DNA from: GCA-2688265 sp964527395
Lineage (GTDB): Archaea > Nanobdellota > Nanobdellia > Woesearchaeales > GW2011-AR9
Reading direction: 5' to 3'
Assembly (NCBI GenBank): GCA_964527395.1
Contig: CAZGQD010000005.1
Location: 1 to 64,000 of the forward strand
Length of the DNA: 64,000 nt
A model generated the notes under the pieces. The model had not been told where the DNA came from and did not search any database. It saw nothing but the letters and a program-made list of their open reading frames with translations. Position numbers and translations under genes: made by a program. The first letter of the stretch is position 1. Every line of letters starts with the position of its first letter. Shown here in pieces: positions 26,372 to 35,816 of the stretch.

Positions 26372-29300
26372 CTACTGTAAACTATTAGGTGGATGACTTG
26401 GCTCAAGCGCCGATGAAGGACGTGGCAAGCGACGATATGCCTAGGCGAGCCGAAAGCAGGCTTTGAACCTAGGATTTCCGAATAAGACATCTGTTTAAGC
26501 CCATTAGGGCTAGGGAACGCAGGGAATTGAAGCGTCTTAGTACCTGCAGGAAAAGAAAGCAATAGCGATGCTGTGATTAAGAGCGACTGAAAGCAGCACA
26601 GTTCAAACTGAATCCTATGCAGTAATGCATAGGAGATGTGGTGTTGAGGACTTTCTTTTAGACCGTTTTTTTGACTTGAAATTTTTTGGAAAATTATACC
26701 TTAGAGGGTGATAGTCCCGTAAAGGAAGAGAAAATGGTTTTGGAAGTATCCTGAGTAGTGTCTCCTGGAAACGAGGCATGAATGTGGGGCGCACTAAGCC
26801 CCAAAACTAAATACGTCTTGAGTCCGATAGCAAACGAGTACCGTGAGGGAATGTTGAAAAGTACCCGTAAAAGGGAGTTAAAAGACCTGAAACCTAATAG
26901 TGATAGAGTGGTAGTGCCTTTCGAGGTTCTACCGTTCGTTTTGAATAACGTGCCAGGGAGTGTATCTATGTGGCAAGGAGGAATCCGCAGCGAAAGCGAG
27001 ATCCCGCAACTTGTGAGGGGAGTGGTATGAAAGTGCCATAAGTCACGTGGATACGACCTGAAACCGGTCGATCTATTCTTGGGCAAGGTGAAGTGGGGGT
27101 AAGACCCCATGGAGGCCTGAAGGAGTTCTGTGTGCAAGCGTTTCTCTGACCTGAGAATAGGGGTGAAAAGCCAATCGAGATCGGCGATAGCAGGTTCCTA
27201 ATGAAATTGACCTTAGTCAAGTCTTGTATGAGAGTGAATAGGTTGTAGAGATACGGATTGGGGGTTTTGGCGGGGAAACCTGTCGGCCTCCTGTCCAACT
27301 CCAAATGCCTATTCCTTGTAGAATACAGGAAACAGGGAGTCTTGGGGTAAACTTGACTTCCGAGAGGGGAACAACCCAGACTATGGTTAAGGCCCCTAAG
27401 TGTCAGCTAAGTGATAAAGGGTAAACGGTGTCCGTGATCTTAGACAGCGAGGAGGTTGGCTTAGAAGCAGCCATCCTTTAAAAAGTGCGTAACAGCTTAC
27501 TCGTTGAGTTCGTAAGCCTCGAAGATTGACGGGTCTAAGTTAGCTGCCGATACCATAGACCACGATAAGTGGGTGTAATTAGGCGTTCTGTTAGGGTAGA
27601 AGGAAGTGTGTGAGCATTTTTGGACCTTGCAGAAATGAAAATCCTGGTGAGAGTAGGAACAGAGCAAAGTGAGATTCTTTGTCGTCGTAAGGGCAAGGGT
27701 TCCTTGGCAATGAACATCAGCCAAGGGTTAGTCAGTCCTAAGGAATTCCGTAACCGGATAATCCGATAGGGAAACAGGTTAATATTCCTGTACTATTTTT
27801 GTATATGTGGTGACACAAGGTCATCTTTCTGACACTTTGGGATATGCGTTGGAGTTTTATCTGACTCTTTAATTAGGATAAGTCAATGGAGTACCGTAAC
27901 GGTGAGAAGTTGAGTAAAACTAAGAATAGTGGGCCTATGGTCCATTTCGCAGATTCCTGGAGTCCATGAAAAGGGAAGTGACATAAATCAAAAATAACTG
28001 TACCCAGAACCAGCACTGGTGCCCCTAGGTGAGAAGCCTAAGACGTGCAAGAGTAATCCATCTAAGGGAATTCGGCAAATTAGTCCCGTAGCTTCGGTTG
28101 AAGGGATCCCTGGACTCGTCCTTTAGGGAGCGAGTTCAGGGCGCAGTGACTAGGGTGGTCCGACTGTTTACCAAAAACAAAACATCCTGCTAGTCGGAAA
28201 CGATGTGTATAGGATGTGATACCTGCCCAGTGCGAGTACTTTAAGCCTCGTTTCAACGGGGTGAAGAGCTTGTAAACGGCGGGAGTAACTATAACTCTCT
28301 TAAGGTAAGCACTTTCGTTGCTTTAAGATCCATAGTAAACAGATCGGTTATACTAAAGAAGAATGGAATAAAAATTTGGCTATATGCTGGAAAGTCTGAG
28401 TATATTATGATAGGATATTATCTTGGTGACAGGATAACGATCCCTAAAAATTCATAATTGCAGAAAATCAGCAGGAAAGATTTCTTTGAATTAATTATTT
28501 TAAATTTGTTTAAAGAAAAATCCTCAGAGACTACACGCCAAACACAATAAATTAGTAATTTTTTATTTGTGAAGATATAGTCCGACCTGTATAGCGATAT
28601 ACAGAGGTTAGCAGAAATGTCTAGCCCGCCATGAATTAATTTTGTGGTAAGTAAACTAATAATTAGTTGAAGTAACAGATGTGAGCGAAATGCCTTGTCG
28701 GTTGAATGCCGACCTGCATGAATGGTATAACGAGATCGCCACTGTCCCTAGATGGAGTCTTCCGAACACTCCTTTCTGGTGCAAAGGCCAGAGATTTCCA
28801 GTGGGAAGCGAAGACCCCGTGAAACTTTACTGTAGCCTGTCGCTGTGTTTTGAATTATGTTGTATAGCGTATGTGGGAGCTGTTTGAGGTTAATGACGTC
28901 AGTTAGTAACTGAGGCGCCAATGTAACACCACACTTTATGATTTAGAACACTTACGTGTTTAACACGGACAACGATTGGTGGACAGTTTGGCTGGGGTGG
29001 CACGCAGTTGAAAAGATATCAATTGCGCCCAATGGTAGGCTCATACGGTTTAGAAATCCGTAGTAGAGTGCAAGGGCAAACGCCTGCCTGATTGAATTTT
29101 AAACATAACGAAATTCAAACACGAAAGTGTGGCCTAGCGAACTTCAATACTTTACTAGTGAGAGTTTGAAATGACTGAAAAGTTACTCCGGGGATAACTG
29201 AGTTGTCGCGCCCGAGAGTCCATATCGACGGCGCGGTTTGCTACTTCGATGTCGGCTCTTCCTATCCTGGCGGTGCAGAAGCTGCCAAGGGTGGGGGTGT

Positions 29301-29622
29301 TCACCCATTAAAAGGGATCGTGAGCTGGGTTCAGAACGCTGTGAGGCAGTTTGTTTGATATCTACTGGGAATGTTACAAATCTGATAGGAAGGAGTTCTT
29401 AGTACGAGAGGAACGGAACTTCGGAGCCACTGGTGGATCTGTTGTCTGATAAGGCACGCAGAGCAGCTACGCTCCAAGCGATAAGTGCTGAACGCATCTA
29501 AGCACGAAGCGTACCTAGAAAAGAGATTTGATGGGACACGGGAAAAAGACCCGTTTGATAGAAGTGCTGTGTACGGCTCGAGCTTCGGCGAGAGTTTTAG
29601 CAGGCACTCACTAACGTCCATA
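26372..29622 (+). rRNA. rrl: 23S ribosomal RNA (interrupted)
   Basis: Recognised by the 5' segment GGATGACTTGGCTC and CCGATGAAGGACGTGGC, GGTTAATATTCCTGTAC, the H69/H71 region (interrupted by an intron at 28307-28683), GTTACTCCGGGGATAACTG, the peptidyl-transferase loop, and the sarcin-ricin loop AGTACGAGAGGAAC (29401-29414). Boundaries are approximate. No 5S rRNA follows within the window, so it is unlinked. Confidence 0.97.
28307..28683 (+). mobile_element. Group I self-splicing intron in 23S rRNA
   Basis: 377 nt inserted in the conserved CTTAAGGT|AGCGAAATGCC. The 5' exon end CTTAAGGT (28299-28306) pairs throughout with the guide sequence GCTTTAAG (28320-28327), including the U-G wobble at the splice site, and the intron ends in G. 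Core elements appear in order: P/Q (AATTGCAG ... AATCAGCAGGAAAG, 28466-28479), R (CAGAGACTACACG, about 28525-28537), S (AAGATATAGTCC, 28572-28583); GACTA and TAGTC form P7. No homing-endonuclease ORF is present. The site corresponds to the H69 region used by the I-CeuI intron. Confidence 0.93.
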
Positions 29623-29662
29623 TTTGGTTTTTACATAACAAAACCTACTTATGATACTAAAC

Positions 29663-29679
29663 CATACGTACAAATAGCT
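29663..29679 (+). other. Pre-23S processing stem, 3' arm
   Basis: CATACGTACAAATAGCT, perfect complement of 26210-26226, closing the precursor stem around 23S. Confidence 0.85.
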
Positions 29680-29737
29680 TATTTTTTTTACCAATCCATT
29701 TTGCACTATTTTTTTTCTTTTTTTTTTTTCTTTTTAG
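29680..29737 (+). terminator. rRNA operon terminator
   Basis: Several long T runs (about 29683-29689, 29711-29718, 29721-29736) directly after the 23S processing stem are the expected archaeal terminator. The rest of the interval to 29897 is AT-rich and without a recognisable feature. Confidence 0.7.
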
Positions 29738-29897
29738 AATAGTTAAAGTGATTTTTGATAGAGAGAATTATTGTAAATGATAAATTTAGAAGAGTGAGTT
29801 TTACGTCTATTGTTTTTGATTTAAAGTTCGGCTTTTAGAAAGAATAAATAAGAATTGTAACAAATAAAATAAGAATTTATTTTTAGATATTTTCATT

Positions 29898-30815
29898 TTA
29901 TTGATTGTAAAAATCGTTAGGGTTTGTCATTTGTCTTGAAAAGAAATCGGATTCACTTATTACTACAGTTAGGTTTCTTCCAGATTTTAATTCAGTAGTT
30001 AAACATTGTTCTGTACCTGTTTTACAAACTAAGTAAACCATACCTGCTGATTTTTCTCCCAATGTTGAACCTCTTGGATTTCCTGTTTCTGAGTCTAATG
30101 TAGGACCTTGGGAGCTTAAATAAGTCAATTTTTGTGGGCTAAGAACTAATGCTAAACCTTCGTCTTTGAAGTTCCATTTCTCACCGTTAAATTTTGGAGG
30201 TGTGATTGTTAAATCATTTCCAGTGTTGTTGTATAGTTGATTTAGTGATTCTTTTGGAGTTGTATATTCAGTAAGATTTCCTACTACTTCATCTGTTTCT
30301 AAGTCATAAGCTAATACTAATCCTTCGTTGAAATCAAATATGGTGTCTCCTGTTTTTATTGGTTTAGCAGGTTTTGCTTGTAAGTCACTTGAGCCAATGT
30401 CTTTAGGGTTATTAACAATGAAATTTCCGTTTTTTGTTTCTACTAAGAAGTATCCATCTGCTCCATTTCCTCTAACATGACTTGAGGCAGCAAAAGTTAC
30501 ATTTGTTACACCAGGTGTGTTTCTTAATCTTTTTTCTAATTTAGGAGTGTAATCTCTTCCGTCTTCTCCTTGTTCTAGGCCACGGTTAGCTCTTGCTTGA
30601 GTGTTTGTAGCTACTTGAGTTAGAATTGCTTGATAATCAGGAGTTTGAGTTTCAGGTGCTTGAATAGTCATGTCTGGGAGAGTTACTGTTTCTTGTGAAG
30701 GTAAATTCATTTGTCCATTGTAAGGATCAGTTGTTGCAGCAGGTGCTTTATTTTTTGGACACCCAGCAAGTGTACTTAGGATTAAAGGTAATGTCATTAA
30801 TGTTTTATTTGCCAT
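29898..30815 (-). CDS. Putative lipoprotein, 305 aa
   Basis: Signal peptide with lipobox LAGC (Cys at residue 18), followed by a Pro/Ala/Thr linker, then a predicted beta-rich globular domain (TNVTFAASSHVRGNG, GYFLVETKNGNFIVNNPKD, TIFDFNEGLVLAYDLETDEVVG). No family is recognised. A TATA box (CATTTATAAAG on the minus strand, near 30836-30846) stands ~27 nt before the ATG, so expression is monocistronic and probably leaderless. Predicted to be anchored on the outer face of the membrane. Confidence 0.7.
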   Translation of the reverse strand: MANKTLMTLPLILSTLAGCPKNKAPAATTDPYNGQMNLPSQETVTLPDMTIQAPETQTPDYQAILTQVATNTQARANRGLEQGEDGRDYTPKLEKRLRNTPGVTNVTFAASSHVRGNGADGYFLVETKNGNFIVNNPKDIGSSDLQAKPAKPIKTGDTIFDFNEGLVLAYDLETDEVVGNLTEYTTPKESLNQLYNNTGNDLTITPPKFNGEKWNFKDEGLALVLSPQKLTYLSSQGPTLDSETGNPRGSTLGEKSAGMVYLVCKTGTEQCLTTELKSGRNLTVVISESDFFSRQMTNPNDFYNQ

Positions 30816-30901
30816 ATATGCTCAAAAGTAGCTTTTCTTTATAAATGTCTCACTAATTAATCACTTTTAAGTAACTACTGATGAGTTTTGTGTTTTTTAT
30901 C

Positions 30902-31687
30902 TTAGTTTTCAATAATAATTCCATGCGGGCAATGATCTGATCCTTCTATCTCTTGCATGATAAAAGCATCTTTTAATTTAGATCTTAGTTCTTTTGTAAT
31001 GAAAAAATAGTCAATTCGCCAGCCAACATTTCTTTCTCTAGCTCTAGTTCGCATAGACCACCAAGTATATTCTTCTGTTTTTTCTGGATGGAATTCTCTG
31101 AAGGTGTCTATGTATTTATGATCGATATATTTGTCCATCCAAGCTCTTTCTTCTGGTAGGAAACCACTTGTTTTTTCATTTTGTTTTGGTCTTGCTAAAT
31201 CAATTTCTTTATGGGCAGTATTATAATCGCCATTTATGATAATATGTTTGTTTTCAGTTATTCTTAAATTTTCAACATGTTCTAGATGGGCTTTATAATA
31301 GTCCATTTTGTATTTTAGTCTAATGTCATCTCTTTTACCGTTAGGGAAGTATATGTTTAGTAAGATGAAATTATTGAAGTGGAGTTCAATCATTCTTCCT
31401 TCATCAAAGAATTCTTGTTCTGGCATACCTTTGATTACTTTGATTGGTTTGATTTTAGTAAATACAGCTACGCCACTATAGCCTTTACGTTTTGCTGAGT
31501 GCCAATAAGTGTGATAATGATGCATTCTTAAGTCTTTGTCAACTTGATCAGGATGTGCTTTTGTTTCTTGGATGCAAATGATGTCAGGATCAATATCTAG
31601 AATTTTGTCAGCGAAACCTTTTCTCATTGCTGCTCTGATTCCGTTTACATTCCAAGATATGATTTTTAATTGATTTTTAGTTGTCAT
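30902..31687 (-). CDS. xthA: Exodeoxyribonuclease III / AP endonuclease
   Basis: Base-excision repair enzyme that incises DNA 5' to abasic sites. Family motifs in order: ISWNVNGIRAA (residue ~9), CIQETKAHPDQV with catalytic Glu (~38), HSAKRKGYSGVAVFTK, NIYFPNGKRDD, INGDYNTAHKEIDL, WRIDYFF and the C-terminal SDHCPHG. 261 aa is the usual length for XthA/ExoA. It stands alone, divergent from a HAD hydrolase. Confidence 0.95.
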   Translation of the reverse strand: MTTKNQLKIISWNVNGIRAAMRKGFADKILDIDPDIICIQETKAHPDQVDKDLRMHHYHTYWHSAKRKGYSGVAVFTKIKPIKVIKGMPEQEFFDEGRMIELHFNNFILLNIYFPNGKRDDIRLKYKMDYYKAHLEHVENLRITENKHIIINGDYNTAHKEIDLARPKQNEKTSGFLPEERAWMDKYIDHKYIDTFREFHPEKTEEYTWWSMRTRARERNVGWRIDYFFITKELRSKLKDAFIMQEIEGSDHCPHGIIIEN

Positions 31688-31753
31688 GTTGGTTTGTTTG
31701 AAGTTTGTTTTGGTTAAAAAGCTTTTTATTGTAGTGTTGTTTGTTTATTTGGT

Positions 31754-32362
31754 ATGGTAAAATATTTCCTTTTTGATTTAGATGGGACTTTGATAAATGT
31801 ATCAATATATGCTGAAATATATCAAGATATTTTGAATATGATCTCTGAATCTAAGGGTATTTCTGGGGTAGAGTTATTTGCTAAGGCTGAGGAGAGTGGA
31901 CTATTGTTGAATGAGTTTGGTAGATATGATAGTGGTGAGTTGTGCAAAATATTTGGTCTGTTGGAAGAATATTATGCAGTTTTGAAGAGATCTGTTGCTG
32001 TTAAGAAGCGAGTGCATTCAGATGCTCTTTTGGTTTTGTCGTCTTTAAAGGAGCGAGGTTTTATTGTTGCTGTTGTGTCAAATTCAATGAGACGTACGAT
32101 ATTGTCTTATTTGGAGAAATATTTATTGTTGGAATATGTAGATTTTATATTTTGTAGTGACGATGCTGGATGTAACAAAAATGATTCTTTGTTTTGGAAG
32201 AAACTTATTGATTCTAAGGGGCTTGATCCTAAGGATTGTGTTGTTGTTGGAGATAATAAATATGAAGACGTGAAAGTCCCTATAGAGTTTGGTTTTAATA
32301 GCTTTTATGTAGGAGAAGGTGGAAAGAGCTTGAAGGATGTTTTGGATTATTCTGAAGGATAG
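31754..32362 (+). CDS. HAD-family hydrolase (phosphatase-like)
   Basis: Motif I FLFDLDGTL (residues 6-14, nucleophile and acid Asp), motif II VSNS (~108), and motif III/IV with Lys and VVGDNKYEDV (~170) place it in the haloacid dehalogenase superfamily with a helical cap between motifs I and II. 202 aa resembles phosphoglycolate-phosphatase or pyrophosphatase-like members. Substrate cannot be read from sequence. Divergent from xthA. Confidence 0.85.
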   Translation: MVKYFLFDLDGTLINVSIYAEIYQDILNMISESKGISGVELFAKAEESGLLLNEFGRYDSGELCKIFGLLEEYYAVLKRSVAVKKRVHSDALLVLSSLKERGFIVAVVSNSMRRTILSYLEKYLLLEYVDFIFCSDDAGCNKNDSLFWKKLIDSKGLDPKDCVVVGDNKYEDVKVPIEFGFNSFYVGEGGKSLKDVLDYSEG

Positions 32363-32397
32363 ATATTTTTATAAGTAGTGATCAATAAGGTATTTTT

Positions 32398-32958
32398 ATG
32401 GGATTAGAAGGATTAGTAAATGCTTTTGTAAATAATTGGAATAGTGTAAAGGTTATGTCACCGAGGTATGTTGAAGGTGTCATTGAAGCTTTAGATCCAG
32501 ATTGCGATAAAACAGCTTATTCTGATTTAATTGGTGCTTTTGAAGAAGAAGGCCAGGTTCATTTAGTTCCTAGTTTTATTAGAGATAGAATGGGTCCTAC
32601 AGTTAGACTTTCATATGAATCTTGTAGAGAAGCAGCACAAGTAGTTGCTTTTGAGGGATATCTTTTGGGAAGAGTAGCTCGTGAAAAATTGACAGGTGAT
32701 CTAGAATCTTTTTTTGAAAATGGTTATCATGATCCAGATAGGGGACATCCTTTTGATGCGAAGGTTCATGATGTATCTTTTTTAGGATATTTTGCTCATG
32801 CAGCAACAGAATATTTTTTTCATAGTAAAAATCAACCTTTGGCGGTAGTTGCTAAAGGTGTAGGTTATGTAGTTGGATTAGCAACTTTGCCTTTAGCAAT
32901 TTTAGGAGGTTTGAGTGTAGATCCTGTTGATTACGATGTAATGAATTCTGGTTCTTAG
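32398..32958 (+). CDS. Hypothetical protein, 186 aa
   Basis: Not recognised. N-terminal helical region (NAFVNNWNSVKVM), a middle segment with several aromatic and acidic residues, and a C-terminal hydrophobic stretch (AVVAKGVGYVVGLATLPLAIL, ~150-170) that may be a membrane segment. 36 bp after the HAD gene with a TATA-like TTTTATAAG at about 32368-32376, so it probably has its own promoter. Confidence 0.55.
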   Translation: MGLEGLVNAFVNNWNSVKVMSPRYVEGVIEALDPDCDKTAYSDLIGAFEEEGQVHLVPSFIRDRMGPTVRLSYESCREAAQVVAFEGYLLGRVAREKLTGDLESFFENGYHDPDRGHPFDAKVHDVSFLGYFAHAATEYFFHSKNQPLAVVAKGVGYVVGLATLPLAILGGLSVDPVDYDVMNSGS

Positions 32959-32972
32959 ATCAAGTAGTTTTT

Positions 32973-33854
32973 TTAGAGATATTTGATGCTATCTGAAATA
33001 ATCAATGCTTTTTTTGTTGCTTTTACATCGTGGGTTCTGATGATTTTGGCACCGTTTTGTGTTGCTACTATTGCTGAAGAGAGACTGCCTTCCAATCTTT
33101 CTTGTTTTGCACCTGGGATTTGGTTTAGATTTAGAGCTTGTTTTGTGAGTTTGCCGATGAAAGACTTCCTGCTTGCTCCTATGAGGATTGGAAAGCCTAA
33201 GTTTTGAAATTCTTTGATATGTTTTAATATCTCTAAGTTGTGGGTAGTTGTTTTGCCAAAACCGATCCCAGGGTCTAGAATTATATTATTTGATTTTATG
33301 CCAGCTGCTATAGCTTTTATTGCTTGATTATTAAGATATTCTTTGATATGTCCTATAATGTTGTTGTTATATGTTTGGTCACTGATATTATTTTGCATGG
33401 TTTTTGGTGTTCCTAGCATATGCATGATGATAACAGGTGCATTAGTTTCTTTTGCAACTTGAATCATCTCTTTGTTTCTAAGGCCAGTTACGTCGTTGAT
33501 AATATTTGCGCCTGCCTCTATTGCTGCTTTTGTGACTTCTGGTTTCATTGAGTCAATTGAGATTAGGATATTAGGGTATTTTTGTCTTAATATTTTGATT
33601 ATTGGGATTGTACGTTTCAGTTCTATTTCTTCTGGAACTGGATCTGAGAAAGGTTTTGTGGATTCTCCACCAATATCAATAATATCTGCACCGTTTTTGA
33701 TCATTTTGGTTGCGTGAGTGATTGCTGATTCTACTGTATTGAATTGTCCACCATCGCTGAAGCTGTCTGGGGTGACGTTGAGAATGCCCATGATTAAGGT
33801 TTTTGGTTGGGAGAGGAGGGATTGGAGTTTTTGGTTCGCTGATTCTTGGTTCAT
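32973..33854 (-). CDS. folP: Dihydropteroate synthase
   Basis: Condenses p-aminobenzoate with dihydropterin pyrophosphate in folate synthesis. Clear signatures: MGILNVTPDSFSDGG (residues ~22-36), DIIDIGGEST (~60), ISIDS, ANIINDVTG, IILDPGIGFGKT (~190), ILIGASRKSFIG (~225), and the C-terminal IIRTHDV. Full length (293 aa). Folate synthesis is patchy in archaea, and the CADD-like gene at 35817, a family tied to p-aminobenzoate supply, lies nearby. Convergent with the preceding hypothetical gene. Confidence 0.96.
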   Translation of the reverse strand: MNQESANQKLQSLLSQPKTLIMGILNVTPDSFSDGGQFNTVESAITHATKMIKNGADIIDIGGESTKPFSDPVPEEIELKRTIPIIKILRQKYPNILISIDSMKPEVTKAAIEAGANIINDVTGLRNKEMIQVAKETNAPVIIMHMLGTPKTMQNNISDQTYNNNIIGHIKEYLNNQAIKAIAAGIKSNNIILDPGIGFGKTTTHNLEILKHIKEFQNLGFPILIGASRKSFIGKLTKQALNLNQIPGAKQERLEGSLSSAIVATQNGAKIIRTHDVKATKKALIISDSIKYL

Positions 33855-33919
33855 GAGGGTTTTTGGTGTTTTTTGTTTTTAAAGGTTCTTGCAAATATGT
33901 TATTTTTAGTTAATTTATC

Positions 33920-34633
33920 TTAGTTTTGTATTTTATATTGAGTTTTTTCTTCTTTTTCATAATTTAGATTCTCTTTTTTTTTGTTTTCCATATCAATTGT
34001 CCATATCTCTTTTTGTGTTTGATAGATTACAAAGATTAAGGAAAGAAATGTGATTAGGCAGATCCAAGGTAATGTTTTAATTATATTATTTAAGTTTGAA
34101 AAATATATGATTGTGTTAATTATTATGAAGCTAATTCTGATTTCTGTTGGGCCAATTCCATAAAAACTTATTTTAAATTCGTCTTTTACAGAGAAATAAA
34201 GGAAAGAGTTTATCATAAAGGCAGAGTAAATAGCAAATATACTAAAGAGCCAAAAATTAAATCCATTTGGAATTATAAATGCATACCCGATCATTATTGC
34301 AGAAAGAAAAATGAAATCTAGAAAATGATCCATGTAATATCCCCATCTTACTAAGCCAGTCTTACGGTATCTTCCAATAGCTCCGTCAAAAAGGTCAGTG
34401 ATATATTGAAATAAAATTAGAATTGAAATTGCCCAAATCCAAGATATTGAGTATTTTGTTAAATATGCGAAAATAATGATCAGTGTGCTCCAAACAATAG
34501 TTAATAATGTGAGGTGATATGTTTCAATGTATTTAGGTATGTGAGGAACTATTTTATCTCTAAATTTTATTTCATATTTCCCCAGAAATGATAGGCCTTT
34601 TTTTGTAGCACCATTGAAGTCTTCATTTGTCAT
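33920..34633 (-). CDS. CDP-alcohol phosphatidyltransferase family membrane enzyme
   Basis: Integral membrane protein with ~6 hydrophobic segments. The family motif is complete: DLFDGAIGRYRKTGLVRWG followed by YYMDHFLD, i.e. D-x2-D-G-x2-x-R-x8-G-x3-D-x3-D (~residues 82-110). Such enzymes transfer a phosphatidyl or archaetidyl group from a CDP-lipid to a polar alcohol such as inositol phosphate or glycerol phosphate. The acceptor is not evident. Divergent from the proteasome-like gene. Confidence 0.88.
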   Translation of the reverse strand: MTNEDFNGATKKGLSFLGKYEIKFRDKIVPHIPKYIETYHLTLLTIVWSTLIIIFAYLTKYSISWIWAISILILFQYITDLFDGAIGRYRKTGLVRWGYYMDHFLDFIFLSAIMIGYAFIIPNGFNFWLFSIFAIYSAFMINSFLYFSVKDEFKISFYGIGPTEIRISFIIINTIIYFSNLNNIIKTLPWICLITFLSLIFVIYQTQKEIWTIDMENKKKENLNYEKEEKTQYKIQN

Positions 34634-34751
34634 AATTAATTGGATAAGTATTCTTTTTGTTTTTAAAGGGTTTGGTCTTTTAAAATTGTGGTCATCTGCG
34701 AGTGATAAACTAAACGAACTATTTATAAATGAGGCTTCTTTTCAAGGCAAG

Positions 34752-35492
34752 ATGACTATAGTAATTGGTATTAAAACATTAGAAGGAGCAATTTTGGCAG
34801 CAGATTGTCAAATTACTAAAGGGTTTCGAATGGATCCAGATTTTCGTAATAAAATTCAAGCTATTGTAGGAAATTCATCAGAATTATATTTAGGCATGTC
34901 AGGTAGAGTAAATGGATTTTTTGAACACCGTTTATATCTAAGTGATTTTATTCGTGAAGTCACAGTAGAAGGTGATGATTCTTATATAGATGATATTGAT
35001 AGTCCAAAAGTATTAGGTATAGATGAGTCAGAAAATAGGAGATGTTCAAGTGAATCAAGAAGTTCAGGTAATTGGAAAGAAAGAGCAAGGCTAAATCGAA
35101 TATGGGACATTTATAATGTAAGAAGATCAACAAGACTTACAGGAATAAGTTATGTTGGGCTAAGGAGATCTGAGTTAAAAGGAATAGGTTTGTTTACTAT
35201 GATCAATGGTGAATATTCTTCTCGAGATGCTGTTTGTATTGGAAGTGGAAGAATTCATGTTGAAAGGGAACTTGAAATTTTATCGCAAATTCCAGGACAT
35301 GATGATGGTTTATTATTTGTTTCAGAATTAATGGACGGAGTTCTTAAGGATTATTCAACATCTTTTGGAGGGTATACAATTTTGTCTGTAAAAGAAGAAG
35401 AGCGAACAAAATTTGCTTTTGATCCGAATGCAAGGAGCTTAGAATTAAATTGTGTAAAATTTGAGACAGATGGCTTTCCTGAGGGTTATTGA
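34752..35492 (+). CDS. Proteasome beta-subunit-like Ntn hydrolase
   Basis: 246 aa. After removal of Met the protein would begin TIVIGIKTLEGAILAAD, giving a Thr1 nucleophile and an Asp17 equivalent in AAD; a Lys33 equivalent is in FRNKIQAI, and CIGSGR resembles the conserved GSG. A polar insertion (~75-120) with Ser/Arg-rich sequence is unusual. The frame runs upstream to 34614, but the TATA box ATTTATAAATG (34719-34729) puts a leaderless start at 34752, which also exposes the Thr. It may be a proteasome beta subunit or a divergent Anbu/HslV-like relative; no alpha subunit is nearby. Confidence 0.75.
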   Translation: MTIVIGIKTLEGAILAADCQITKGFRMDPDFRNKIQAIVGNSSELYLGMSGRVNGFFEHRLYLSDFIREVTVEGDDSYIDDIDSPKVLGIDESENRRCSSESRSSGNWKERARLNRIWDIYNVRRSTRLTGISYVGLRRSELKGIGLFTMINGEYSSRDAVCIGSGRIHVERELEILSQIPGHDDGLLFVSELMDGVLKDYSTSFGGYTILSVKEEERTKFAFDPNARSLELNCVKFETDGFPEGY

Positions 35493-35510
35493 TATTTCTA
35501 ATTTTTTTTT

Positions 35511-35685
35511 GGCGTGCTATCAGACTTTTCGAAATTGTAAGACAATTTCCAAACTCTCAACGCTTTGCTTATGAGGTTAGTGCAGGCGTGACCACTCGCT
35601 CTGAATTTTTCCACTTCGTAGAAAAATGCTCGTTAATATGATCTTGCTGTGAATGATATTGCCAGTGAAGGGATAGCACTGTGTG
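35511..35685 (+). ncRNA. Structured element B (three-copy family)
   Basis: Closed by GTGCTATC/GATAGCAC (35514-35521 with 35672-35679). Inside are GAAATTG/CAATTTC (35531-35549), a CTCA/TGAG hairpin (~35555-35576), the block GCAGGCGTGACCA (35582-35594) shared exactly with element C, a TTTTTC/GAAAAA hairpin (~35606-35626), and the 3' block GATCTTGCTGTGAATGATAT then TGCCAGTGA (35640-35667) shared with A and C. The closing stem differs in sequence from C but remains paired. It sits in a 320-bp intergenic region between two plus-strand genes, with no TATA box evident just upstream. Function unknown. Confidence 0.65.
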
Positions 35686-35816
35686 AGAAGTAGTCTTATT
35701 TTGAGTTTTATGGTGATTTTATTGATTTTGTTTATAGGTTTTTTAGTTTAGTAATGCTTATATATTGATTTAGTGCTTTTTTGCTTATTGAATTTGATTG
35801 TATTGAGGTGTTTATA

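Noticed and set aside
28681..28887. Small frame starting at the 3' intron junction of 23S
   Set aside because: It is rRNA exon; no intron-encoded endonuclease, and no LAGLIDADG or HNH motif exists in the intron.
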